From the NCBI RefSeq assembly GCF_021531375.1, contig NZ_JADYTU010000002.1, positions 108,059-172,058 on the forward strand: a stretch of DNA of 64,000 bases. The letters run 5' to 3'. Origin of the DNA: Pseudoflavonifractor phocaeensis. GTDB taxonomy: Bacteria; Bacillota; Clostridia; Oscillospirales; Oscillospiraceae. Shown in pieces: positions 33,413-40,808 of the stretch. The notes below the pieces were generated by a model. That model did not search any database. It had not been told where the DNA came from and worked only from the letters and a program-made list of their open reading frames with translations. Made by a program: the position numbers and the translations under genes. Position 1 is the first letter of the stretch. Every line of letters begins with the position of its first letter.

Positions 33413-33763
33413 ATGGAATCTTTGCAGTATATGAAAAACATCCCCGGCGAACAGGTGCTGGACCTGGCGGGGCTGGTGGAGGCCGGACCTGGACAGGTAG
33501 TCAGCCGTACCTTGGCCCAGAACCCGGCGGTGAGCGTCACCCTCTTCGCCTTTGACAAAGGGGAGGAGATCAGCACCCACGCCTCGGTTGGCGACGCCAT
33601 GGTGACGGTGTTAAAGGGTACCGGAAAGTTTACTGTGGACGGTGTGGAACACATCGCCCGGCAAGGGGAGGCTCTGGTCATGCCCGCGGGCAAGCCTCAC
33701 GCAGTCTACGCCCAGGAGGCGTTTAAGATGCTCCTGGTGGTGGTGTTCCCAACCGCTCCCTGA
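33413..33763 (+). CDS. small cupin-domain protein
   Basis: The 116-residue single-domain cupin has both motifs: GEEISTHASVGDAMVTVLKG (metal-ligand region, one His) and GEALVMPAGKPHAVYA. The usual first motif with two His is reduced, so metal binding may be altered. GAGGTG precedes ATG 33413; a GTG at 33404 is an alternative. Small cupins of this type are commonly sugar- or metal-binding sensors with no fixed role. Confidence 0.85.
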   Translation: MESLQYMKNIPGEQVLDLAGLVEAGPGQVVSRTLAQNPAVSVTLFAFDKGEEISTHASVGDAMVTVLKGTGKFTVDGVEHIARQGEALVMPAGKPHAVYAQEAFKMLLVVVFPTAP

Positions 33764-33775
33764 TCCTGGCATACA

Positions 33776-33808
33776 AAAAGCCCGGAAGGCATTGCCTTCC
33801 GGGCTTTT
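33776..33808. terminator. bidirectional terminator between cupin gene and pfkA
   Basis: A perfect 15-bp stem (33776-33790 with 33794-33808), ATT loop; A4 and T4 at the arm ends. Confidence 0.93.
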
Positions 33809-33816
33809 ATCATCTT

Positions 33817-34818
33817 TTAGTTGCCGCTGTTGGTCAGGGCCTCCAGCACGTCGTATCGGTCCATCTCGAAGCTCTTGGTCATGGCCAGGGCCTCCTCCAT
33901 GTCCAGATCCACAATACGGCCGTCCAGGGAGGAAACGATGCGGTTGCCCTTGTCCTGGAGCAGCACCTGGACCGCCTCATAGCCCATGCGGCTGGCGGTC
34001 TCCCGGTCCCGTGCGGTGGGGGAGCCGCCCCGCTGGATGTGCCCCAGTACGGTGACCCGGGGGTCGATGCCCACCTCTTCCTGAATGCGCTTGGCGATCT
34101 CAAAAGCGCTCCCGGCGCCCTCCGCCACCACCACCATGTAGTGGGTGCTGCCGGCCAGACGGGCCCGGCGGATATTCTCTACCACATCCTGCTCAAAGTC
34201 CACGGGGCGCTCCGGGATTAGAACGGCGGTTGCGCCCACAGAGATGCCAACATAGAGGGCCAGATAGCCGGCGTGGCGGCCCATGACCTCCACCACAGAG
34301 CAGCGCTCATGGGACTGCATGGTGTCGCGCAGCTTGTCGATGCACTCAATCGCGGTGTTGCAGGCGGTGTCAAAGCCAATGGTGTAATGAGAGCAGCCGA
34401 TGTCGTTGTCGATGGTGGCGGGGATGCCCACCACGGTCAGCTTCTGGCCAGACTCGGCCACCTGACGGGACAGGGCCAGCGCGCCGCGGAAGGTGCCGTC
34501 GCCGCCGATGGCAACGATGGCGTCCAGGCCGAGGAGCTTGCAGGTGGCGATGGCCTTTTCACGGCCCTCCGGCTGCATAAATTCCTTGCTTCGCGCGGTA
34601 TAGAGCAGGGTGCCGCCCTTGTTGATGATATGGCTGACGCTGGAGCTGTCCAGCCGGACAAAGTCGCTGTTGATGAGGCCGCTCCAGCCTCGGCGGATGC
34701 CAATGCATTCGATTCCCCTGCTGGTAGCGGTACGCACCACGGCGCGAACCGCGGCATTCATGCCGGGAGCGTCGCCGCCGCTGGTCAATACGCCGATCCG
34801 TTTTACCTGTGCGCTCAT
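33817..34818 (-). CDS. pfkA: 6-phosphofructokinase (ATP-dependent)
   Basis: The 333-residue glycolytic enzyme phosphorylates fructose 6-phosphate. GGDGTFRG at 105-112 has the Gly that marks ATP rather than pyrophosphate use; the catalytic segment reads PATIDNDI (TIDND at 135-139), and the effector/substrate regions MGRHAGY and GHIQRGGSP are present. ATG 34818 follows AAGGAGGG; an in-frame ATG at 34923 would add a spurious tail. It has its own promoter. Confidence 0.96.
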   Translation of the reverse strand: MSAQVKRIGVLTSGGDAPGMNAAVRAVVRTATSRGIECIGIRRGWSGLINSDFVRLDSSSVSHIINKGGTLLYTARSKEFMQPEGREKAIATCKLLGLDAIVAIGGDGTFRGALALSRQVAESGQKLTVVGIPATIDNDIGCSHYTIGFDTACNTAIECIDKLRDTMQSHERCSVVEVMGRHAGYLALYVGISVGATAVLIPERPVDFEQDVVENIRRARLAGSTHYMVVVAEGAGSAFEIAKRIQEEVGIDPRVTVLGHIQRGGSPTARDRETASRMGYEAVQVLLQDKGNRIVSSLDGRIVDLDMEEALAMTKSFEMDRYDVLEALTNSGN

Positions 34819-34894
34819 ATCCTGGGCCCTCCTTAGAATCACTCGTGAGATTGGCGGAGACCGCCGCTTCTGGTTTTGTTCACGCAACGAAGTC

Positions 34895-34923
34895 ATTATG
34901 TCATTATTAAAATGGAATGTCAA
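34895..34923 (-). promoter_or_regulatory. promoter for pfkA
   Basis: Minus strand TTGACA (34923-34918), 17-base spacer, CATAAT (34900-34895). Confidence 0.78.
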
Positions 34924-35017
34924 GAAGCCTGATAGACCTTATAAAAAGACGGTTTATTTTGACTAGAGTATGCTTTTTTAAAGAGAAAAATTTTTGCAAA
35001 AAAATTGGATTTCCCTG

Positions 35018-35046
35018 TTGACAAGTGGGCCAGGGTTTAGTATAAT
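35018..35046 (+). promoter_or_regulatory. promoter of the five-tRNA cluster
   Basis: TTGACA (35018-35023), 17-base spacer, TATAAT (35041-35046). Confidence 0.9.
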
Positions 35047-35078
35047 GAGCAAGCCGTCGCGAGAGCGGGGCAACACCG

Positions 35079-35154
35079 GGGAGCATAGCTCAGCTGGTAG
35101 AGCACATGCCTTACAAGCATGGGGTCACAGGTTCGAGCCCTGTTGTTCCCACCA
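35079..35154 (+). tRNA. tRNA-Val(TAC)
   Basis: 76 nt with encoded CCA; anticodon loop CTTACAA gives TAC; acceptor GGGAGCA pairs with TGTTCCC. Confidence 0.95.
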
Positions 35155-35184
35155 TTTTGACCCAAACTTCCCCGCGGACTACCT

Positions 35185-35261
<77 letters not shown>

Positions 35262-35266
35262 TTTTT

Positions 35267-35342
35267 GCCTCTGTAGCTCAGTTGGTAGAGCAGGGGACTG
35301 AAAATCCCCGTGTCGTTGGTTCGATTCCGACCGGAGGCACCA
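35267..35342 (+). tRNA. tRNA-Phe(GAA)
   Basis: 76 nt with encoded CCA; anticodon loop CTGAAAA gives GAA. Only five bases separate it from tRNA-Asp. Confidence 0.96.
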
Positions 35343-35377
35343 TCTTCTCCGTAGAAGTTTCTGCGGAGAAGACATAT

Positions 35378-35453
35378 GCGAGTGTAGCTCATCTGGTAGA
35401 GCGCCACCTTGCCAAGGTGGAGGTAGCGAGTTCGAGCCTCGTCACTCGCTCCA
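35378..35453 (+). tRNA. tRNA-Gly(GCC)
   Basis: 76 nt with encoded CCA; anticodon loop TTGCCAA gives GCC. A hairpin (CTTCTCCG with CGGAGAAG, 35344-35371) lies between it and tRNA-Phe, possibly a processing signal. Confidence 0.95.
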
Positions 35454-35484
35454 AATTTTTTGGAGCACTCTGCGGCTCCATTAT

Positions 35485-35559
35485 GGTGCCATAGCCAAGT
35501 GGTAAGGCAGAGCTCTGCAAAAGCTCCACTCCCCAGTTCAAATCTGGGTGGCACCTCCA
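35485..35559 (+). tRNA. tRNA-Cys(GCA)
   Basis: 75 nt; anticodon loop CTGCAAA gives GCA; acceptor GGTGCCA pairs with TGGCACC; encoded CCA preceded by discriminator T. Confidence 0.95.
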
Positions 35560-35560
35560 G

Positions 35561-35598
35561 AAATCGGTACTTTTCGAAAGAAAAGTACCGATTTTTTT
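35561..35598 (+). terminator. terminator of the tRNA cluster
   Basis: A 14-bp stem (35561-35574 with 35581-35594) and a T7 tract. Confidence 0.93.
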
Positions 35599-35735
35599 GT
35601 TGATTTTCTTCACGAATCACCATGTCGAATCATATTTGATGGAAAATAGCTCCCTAACGGATTTCCGGCAAACCCTCTGGCTTTCATGAATTCCGGAATG
35701 GACCGAAAAGGCGCGAAGAAAGTGACGTCAGACTC

Positions 35736-35764
35736 TTGCCAAGCGCGTTTTTTTCGGGTATAAT
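35736..35764 (+). promoter_or_regulatory. promoter of tRNA-Leu(CAA)
   Basis: TTGCCA (35736-35741), 17-base spacer, TATAAT (35759-35764). Confidence 0.8.
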
Positions 35765-35777
35765 ACTTACCGCACCT

Positions 35778-35864
35778 GCCGGTGTGATGGAATTGGTAGA
35801 CGTAGTGGACTCAAAATCCACCGCTGGCGACAGCGTACCGGTTCGAGTCCGGTCACCGGCACCA
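35778..35864 (+). tRNA. tRNA-Leu(CAA)
   Basis: 87-nt class II tRNA with encoded CCA; anticodon loop CTCAAAA gives CAA; variable arm CGCTGGCGACAGCG. Confidence 0.95.
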
Positions 35865-35904
35865 AAACAAAGAACACCATCTTTTGGATGGTGTTCTTTG
35901 TTTT
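35864..35904 (+). terminator. terminator after tRNA-Leu(CAA)
   Basis: An 18-bp stem (35864-35881 with 35887-35904), overlapping the CCA end. Confidence 0.9.
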
Positions 35905-36017
35905 ATAAGGATGTGGATTCGAACCAAATTAAATGCAACGCTCCGGTGGCGCGTTGCTTGCCGACGGCTGGACGGCGGCAACACAACTATTTCTCATTTC
36001 CTTAGTGGAAATGAGAA

Positions 36018-36211
36018 ATGCAAATCGAATCCACCATCCCCCACACGGCACAAAGTGCCATAATTGGGGAAATGGATTGCCACGTCATTACGCTCCTCGC
36101 AATGACTTGGAGCATGGGAGAATACAAATCGAATCTACCATCCCCACGGCAAGCAACGCTTGGCCGGTGGGAGATTGCCACAGCCAGTTTGCGAACCGGC
36201 TTCGCAATGAC
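36018..36211. repeat. tandem pair of degenerate REP-like units
   Basis: Two roughly 100-bp units each begin near AAATCGAATC(C/T)ACCATCCCC (about 36022 and 36126) and end with a palindromic core opening GATTGCCAC and closing TCGCAATGAC (36073-36106 and 36171-36211). The 35906-36250 stretch is otherwise gene-free. Such GATTGCCAC...CGCAATGAC repeats are dispersed in many genomes. Confidence 0.7.
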
Positions 36212-36251
36212 GCATAAAGGTCGGCAGATGTCCTGTCTGCCATCCACTTCT

Positions 36252-36278
36252 GTAGGGACCGGCCTCCCGGACGGTCCG
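36252..36278 (+). repeat. 27-bp repeat, left copy
   Basis: Starts GTAGGGACCGGCC and ends GACGGTCCG. An exact inverted copy lies at 37771-37797, on the other side of the TPR-like gene. A degenerate relative occurs near 17491. Confidence 0.88.
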
Positions 36279-36307
36279 TATGGTAGATACTACAATTTAA
36301 AATAATC

Positions 36308-36336
36308 TTGTGAACAGACGCAGAGCATGCTATAAT
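36308..36336 (+). promoter_or_regulatory. promoter of the TPR/iron-sulfur-like gene
   Basis: TTGTGA (36308-36313), 17-base spacer, TATAAT (36331-36336). Confidence 0.75.
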
Positions 36337-36372
36337 GTTAATATCAAAGCCTATTAGGAAGGGGAATGAAAC

Positions 36373-37620
36373 ATGGGCTTATTTGGCAGAAGAAAGCAAA
36401 GAAAACTGGAAGAACAGCGCAGGTACGAACTGGACGAGGACGGTTCCCGGGCAAGCAGAGCCGGCTTTGATGCGCAAAAAAAAGGCAATTATGCTGAAGC
36501 GTTCCAAAAGTTCAGTGAAGCGGCGGCGAAAGGACATAAAGATGCCATTTTCGGCATTGCGGAATGCTATGAGTATGGCCGTGGCACTGCCAGGGATCTG
36601 GAAAAGGCCAGGGAATACTATGAAAAGAGCCTGAACGGAGTACAGACTTGGGATCTTCTTTCCCGTGTAGCATTGTACCGGATTTTGAGTGAGGAATCTT
36701 ACTCCGGCTATAACTATAATAAAGCCTATGAGTATCTTAAGGAAGTTGTGCGCTTTGAAGAGAGGAAGAAAGAATATTGGTATAATGGCCACTATCATCT
36801 GGCGATTCATTGCGCAAGACGGCATAATTCTGAAGAAACGATCAAAGAAGCGTTGTCCTTTGCATTCAATAAGGATACCGTTTGCAGTATGAAGCCGGAG
36901 CTTGTCAAGCGGGATATAAGGCGATATAACCTCCCTGTGACGATAGCTATGGCCGACCATATGACAGCCAGAGGCGATACCGAGGCGGTCCACTGGCTGG
37001 CAGACCATTATGTTTCCAAGGGCGGATATCAAGAGTTAAAGAAGTTTGATGTAAACGAAGGCTTTGTGAAAAGTCCTTACGGCCAGTACTGTCTGGCGAA
37101 AGCCTATCAGGATACCCTTGCTACTAAGAGATATCTGCTTGATGGAGAAATCGAAAGCGACGGCAGCGCCTTTTGGGCCCATTATACGGCGCTGCGTAAC
37201 TGGGATCTGCTCCAGGCTTATGAGATCAAGGAGAAATATGCCAAAGAGTATAAGCGCATCATGAAAGAGGGCTGGAAAGCCGAGCGGGAGGACATGGCTG
37301 TTTACGATAAGGTGTTTGACAGGGATTACTATATCAGGGCAACAGTCAATAGCGGCTGCACAAACTGCGGAAAATGTCTGCGTTCCGATTTCTTTACCGA
37401 GGTAAATGGTAAGGCCTGTATCGAAAATGGTAGACATATCAAGGCCACTATAGCGGATGGATCGGGTAATGCCAAAGTTGCCTATATTTACGGTGGAGAT
37501 GGTGTGTATGCATTAAATGCCTACATAAAGACCAATGGCATAGATGATAAATACGAGCTATTATATTATGCCCGGGAGTGCCCGGCCAAGTGTATCCAGT
37601 ATGAATTCTACAAAGACTAA
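36373..37620 (+). CDS. SEL1/TPR-repeat protein with a C-terminal Cys cluster (ferredoxin-like)
   Basis: This 415-residue protein has an N-terminal basic segment, SEL1-like helical repeats from about 27 to 215 (NYAEAFQKFSEAAAKGHKDA, IAECYEYGRGTARDLEKARE), and a C-terminal region from about 325 with CTNCGKC (Cys 329, 332, 335), Cys 349 and CPAKC (Cys 403 and 407), which looks able to hold an iron-sulfur cluster or zinc. I do not recognise the combination. The gene has lower GC than its neighbours, its own promoter, GGAAGGGGAATG before the ATG, a weak hairpin after it (37626-37650), and inverted 27-bp repeats on both sides. Confidence 0.7.
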   Translation: MGLFGRRKQRKLEEQRRYELDEDGSRASRAGFDAQKKGNYAEAFQKFSEAAAKGHKDAIFGIAECYEYGRGTARDLEKAREYYEKSLNGVQTWDLLSRVALYRILSEESYSGYNYNKAYEYLKEVVRFEERKKEYWYNGHYHLAIHCARRHNSEETIKEALSFAFNKDTVCSMKPELVKRDIRRYNLPVTIAMADHMTARGDTEAVHWLADHYVSKGGYQELKKFDVNEGFVKSPYGQYCLAKAYQDTLATKRYLLDGEIESDGSAFWAHYTALRNWDLLQAYEIKEKYAKEYKRIMKEGWKAEREDMAVYDKVFDRDYYIRATVNSGCTNCGKCLRSDFFTEVNGKACIENGRHIKATIADGSGNAKVAYIYGGDGVYALNAYIKTNGIDDKYELLYYARECPAKCIQYEFYKD

Positions 37621-37664
37621 AAAAGCGGCGTGCTGAAATTCAGTACACCGTTATTTCATTGCGT

Positions 37665-37740
37665 GTAGGGGCCGCCGCCCCCGGCGGCCCGAAGAGAATG
37701 CAGTGCAATAGATCTCGTAGGGGCGGTTATCAACCGCCCG
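37665..37740. repeat. two GTAGGGG-type palindromic repeats
   Basis: Units at 37665-37691 and 37717-37740 (GTAGGGGCGG, four-base centre, CCGCCCG) belong to the same family as 1364-1409. The gene-free stretch 37621-37800 is made up mostly of these repeats and the right 27-bp copy. Confidence 0.65.
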
Positions 37741-37770
37741 TAAGGTACGCATGACGACAGAACCCGCAAG

Positions 37771-37797
37771 CGGACCGTCCGGGAGGCCGGTCCCTAC
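37771..37797 (-). repeat. 27-bp repeat, right inverted copy
   Basis: Exact reverse complement of 36252-36278. It ends a few bases before the truncated yyaL-like reading frame. Confidence 0.88.
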
Positions 37798-37802
37798 GGG
37801 AG

Positions 37803-38444
37803 AACCTGTTGGAAGGCGATGTGCTGTTTGCCAGCTTCCGGGCCGGGAAGCGGGGGGCGCGGGGCTTTCTGGACGATCACGCGGGCTATCTTTGCGCCCA
37901 GCTGGCCCTGTACGGGGCGACCCTGGATAAGGAATATCTGGAGCGGGCCGAGCGTCTGTGTGAAGCCGTGCTGGCCTCATTCCGGGCCCCATCCGGCGGC
38001 TTCTATTTCTATGGGGCGTCGAGTGAGGACCTGATCCTGCGCCCAAAGGAAACTTACGATGGCGCGACCCCCAGCGGGAATTCCCTGATGGCGTGGGCTC
38101 TGGTGCGCCTGGCCCAGCTGACCGGCCGTGAACGCTATGAGCGGGAGGCCGTTGGCCAACTGGAGTTTCTCGCGGCGGAGGCGGAGCGGTTCCCTCCGGG
38201 GTATGCCGTGTTCCTGCTGGCCCTGCTGGACCATGACGATCCGCCGCCCAAAGTGACCGCGGTATTGAAAACGCCGGAGGACAAGGAAGCGCTACCCCTC
38301 ACCGTCCCATTGGATACCATTGTGGTCCTTTTGCCGGAGCCGACCAAAGAATTCCCGCTGAAAAATGGAGCAAACACATTTTATGTGTGCCGGAACCACA
38401 GCTGCCTGCCCCCTGCCAATGATTTGAACGGCTTGGAATCATAA
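37803..38444 (+). pseudogene. 5'-truncated yyaL-like (DUF255/thioredoxin-domain) gene, C-terminal third
   Basis: The open frame (about 211 residues) matches only the C-terminal part of YyaL/SSP411-type proteins, which normally exceed 600 residues: FLDDHAGYLCAQLALY, GGFYFYGASSEDLILRPKET and the signature YDGATPSGNSLMAWALVRLA. The N-terminal thioredoxin-like domain and most of the (alpha/alpha)6 barrel are missing; sequence upstream is repeat DNA. There is no good ribosome site (a TTG at 37809 is the first possible start), so I regard it as a remnant. Confidence 0.8.
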
Positions 38445-38461
38445 CCATTTTGCTTTTCAAC

Positions 38462-38503
38462 GCCGCCGCTGGCGTCCTGTCGTCCGCGGCGGCAGTCCTT
38501 TTT
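38462..38503 (+). terminator. terminator after the yyaL-like remnant
   Basis: GCCGCCGC (38462-38469) pairs with GCGGCGGC (38486-38493), followed by CCTTTTT. Confidence 0.65.
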
Positions 38504-39900
38504 CAAAGCAAACGCCGCCTCTCCCCATTTTGCCGTCCGGGGCGGCGTGGAGCGGGGCGCTGCTCGGCCTTCCAGCAGGAGAGCGTCCGGAGACTCTGGG
38601 GGGCCAGAAGCAGCAGCGCCGCCAGATTGGGGAGGGCCATCAGGGCGTTGCACAGGTCCACCAACTGCCACACGCCGGCAGGCTCCCACAGGGCCCCAGC
38701 CAGCGTGCAGGCCAGAAATACCCCACGGTAGGCGGGGAGAAAGCGGTCGTCTCCCGTGAGGTAGTGCAGGCTCTGCTGGCCGTAGTAACTCCACCCCAGG
38801 ATAGAGGAGAAGGCGAACAGAAGCAGGGAAAGGGCCACGATGCCCTCTCCCGCCGGGCCCAGCACGGAGCCAAAGGCGGCGGCGGTGAGGGGGGCTCCGG
38901 TGAGACCGGAGGGGTCCTGGGGTTGCCATACGCCGCTGACCAGGATGACCAGGGCGGTCATGGTGCACACCACCAGTGTGGATAGAAAGACCTCGAAGAT
39001 GCCCCACATCCCCTGTCTGGCTGGGTGATCCGTCCGGGCAGCGCCGTGAGCCATAGCTGAGGTGCCCAGACCGGCCTCGTTGGTGAATACCCCCCGGGCC
39101 ACGCCGTAGCGCAGGGCCGAGGCCACGGTCCAGCCCACCCCGCCCCCCAGAGGGGCGGCGGGGGAGAGGGCGCAGGAAAAGATGGCGCGGAGGGCGCCGG
39201 GCAGGGCGGAGGCCCGGCAGAGGAGTACCGCCGTCCCGCTCCCCAGGTAGAGCAGAGCCATGGCGGGGACCAGCGCGGAGGCCACGCCGGCGATCCGGCC
39301 AATGCCGCCCACCATGACCAGTCCGGCCAGCAGGGCGGTGACAAGGCCGGTCAGAAGCCGGTCTACGCCGAAGGCAGCCTCCAGGGAGAGGGCGATGGAG
39401 GAGGATTGGACCAAATCACCCCCCGCCAGGGTAGCCGGGAGACAGGCCAGAGCGAACCATCCGGCCAGAAAGGGGGAGCCAGCCCCGTCCCGAAGGTAGA
39501 ACATGGGACCGCCCTGAAGCCCGCCGCCGGGGGCGGGACGCTGATATTGGACGGCAAGAAGCTTTTCTCCGCATCCGGTCATCATTCCCAGAAAGGCGGA
39601 GACCCACATCCAGAAAATGGCGCCGGGACCGCCCAGGGTCAGAGCGACGGCCACTCCCGCGATGGAGCCGGTGCCCATGGTGGAGGCCAGAGCGGTGGCC
39701 AGAGCCTGGAGTGGGGAGAGGCCGTCTCCGGCGTCCCTTCGGCGGCGAAGCAGGGAAACCAGCGTGGAGCGCAGCCAAAGCTTGGCCTCAAAGAGCTGAA
39801 AGAAGCCGGAGCCCGCGGAGTAGACCAGCCCCGTGAAGAGAAACAGCCCCAGCAGCCAGGGGTTCCAGAGCGCGTCGGCCGTTTTGGCCAGGATCGTCAT
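38503..39900 (-). CDS. alanine/glycine:cation symporter (AGCS family)
   Basis: The 465-residue permease has about eleven hydrophobic segments and the AGCS hallmarks: ALATALASTMGTGSIAGVAVA (about 65-85), FWMWVSAFLGMMTGCGEKLLAV, GGPMFYLRDG, and GVFTNEAGLGTSAMAH. It imports alanine or glycine with sodium or protons. GGGAGGTGAT precedes ATG 39900. The 3' end is a short Arg-rich tail. It lies downstream of nrdR but beyond a terminator. Confidence 0.94.
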   Translation of the reverse strand: MTILAKTADALWNPWLLGLFLFTGLVYSAGSGFFQLFEAKLWLRSTLVSLLRRRRDAGDGLSPLQALATALASTMGTGSIAGVAVALTLGGPGAIFWMWVSAFLGMMTGCGEKLLAVQYQRPAPGGGLQGGPMFYLRDGAGSPFLAGWFALACLPATLAGGDLVQSSSIALSLEAAFGVDRLLTGLVTALLAGLVMVGGIGRIAGVASALVPAMALLYLGSGTAVLLCRASALPGALRAIFSCALSPAAPLGGGVGWTVASALRYGVARGVFTNEAGLGTSAMAHGAARTDHPARQGMWGIFEVFLSTLVVCTMTALVILVSGVWQPQDPSGLTGAPLTAAAFGSVLGPAGEGIVALSLLLFAFSSILGWSYYGQQSLHYLTGDDRFLPAYRGVFLACTLAGALWEPAGVWQLVDLCNALMALPNLAALLLLAPQSLRTLSCWKAEQRPAPRRPGRQNGERRRLL

Positions 39901-39996
39901 GGCGCATCACCTCCCTCAAGAGGTATGCGGCGGCGGGGCCGAACAGTCCAAGAGGGAGCGGGTAAGGTCGCTGTGTGGTCCCAAAGAACGCAAAAA

Positions 39997-40022
39997 CCGC
40001 CGCCGGAAGGCTCCGGCGGCGG
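39997..40022 (-). terminator. nrdR terminator
   Basis: An 11-bp GC stem (39997-40007 with 40012-40022) followed on the minus strand by TTTTTG. Confidence 0.88.
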
Positions 40023-40027
40023 GATTG

Positions 40028-40483
40028 TTATTTGTCCTCCAACAGCTTGTTCAGCTCGTGCATGAAGGTGTTGATGTCTTTGAATTGGCGGTATACCGAA
40101 GCGAAGCGGACATAGGCTACCTCATCGGTCTTTTTCAGCCGCTCCATGACCAGCTCGCCGATCTCGGCGGAGCTGACTTCCCGTTCCATCTGGTTCTGGA
40201 GGACCTGCTCGATCTCGCTGACCATGTTCTCCAGCGTGCTGTACGACACCGGGCGCTTCTCGCAGGCGCGGATCAGACCGGCCAGCACCTTGTTCCGGTC
40301 AAAGCTCTGGCGGCTTCCGTCTTTTTTGATCACCATGAGGGGCAGGCTCTCCATGGTCTCATAAGTGGTGAAACGCTTGTGGCAGGCCAAGCACTCCCGG
40401 CGGCGGCGGATGCTGGCGCCCTCCTCGGCGGGACGGGAATCGACGACCTTGCTTTCAGGATGAGAACAGAAGGGGCACTTCAT
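40028..40483 (-). CDS. nrdR: transcriptional repressor NrdR
   Basis: The 151-residue regulator of ribonucleotide reductase genes has the zinc ribbon CPFC and [12 protein letters not shown] (Cys 3, 6, 31, 34), then the ATP-cone domain (about 49-139; [20 protein letters not shown]). GGGAGGT precedes the ATG, and a TACAAT -10 is visible about 40 bases upstream on the minus strand. Confidence 0.97.
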   Translation of the reverse strand: MKCPFCSHPESKVVDSRPAEEGASIRRRRECLACHKRFTTYETMESLPLMVIKKDGSRQSFDRNKVLAGLIRACEKRPVSYSTLENMVSEIEQVLQNQMEREVSSAEIGELVMERLKKTDEVAYVRFASVYRQFKDINTFMHELNKLLEDK

Positions 40484-40706
40484 GGCAGATACCTCCCAAA
40501 GTCTTCAAAATAATGTAGTTATTGTAGCATATTTTTTCATCGTTGTGTAGCTTTTTTTCACCCGGCGCGGAAAAAAGCTTTGCTGTTCGAAACGGGGCGG
40601 AGCGCATGGAACCGGGGGCGGCGGGGGAGAGAAGAAATTGTGAAGATTTCACCAGAAACGTCCCTGAGCGGAGCCGGATATGGGGGGTTTTACCTGGAGA
40701 TTTTGG

Positions 40707-40736
40707 TTGAAAAAGAAAAATATTTTATAGTATAAT
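40707..40736 (+). promoter_or_regulatory. promoter of purF
   Basis: TTGAAA (40707-40712), 18-base spacer, TATAAT (40731-40736). The preceding 40546-40706 shows no gene. Confidence 0.72.
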
Positions 40737-40748
40737 AGTACACACGGA

Positions 40749-40785
40749 CAACGGCGCCTGGAGACGGGCGCCGTTGCGCTTTTTT
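40749..40785 (+). terminator. leader terminator (candidate attenuator) between the purF promoter and start codon
   Basis: A perfect 10-bp stem (40749-40758 with 40767-40776), then CGCTTTTTT. It lies 13 bases after the -10 box and 24 bases before the ATG. Confidence 0.75.
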
Positions 40786-40808
40786 ATGCACAGGAAGGGG
40801 AGAGCGTC

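Noticed and set aside
36018..36211. CRISPR array
   Set aside because: Only two long, unequal, imperfect units and no uniform spacers or cas genes.
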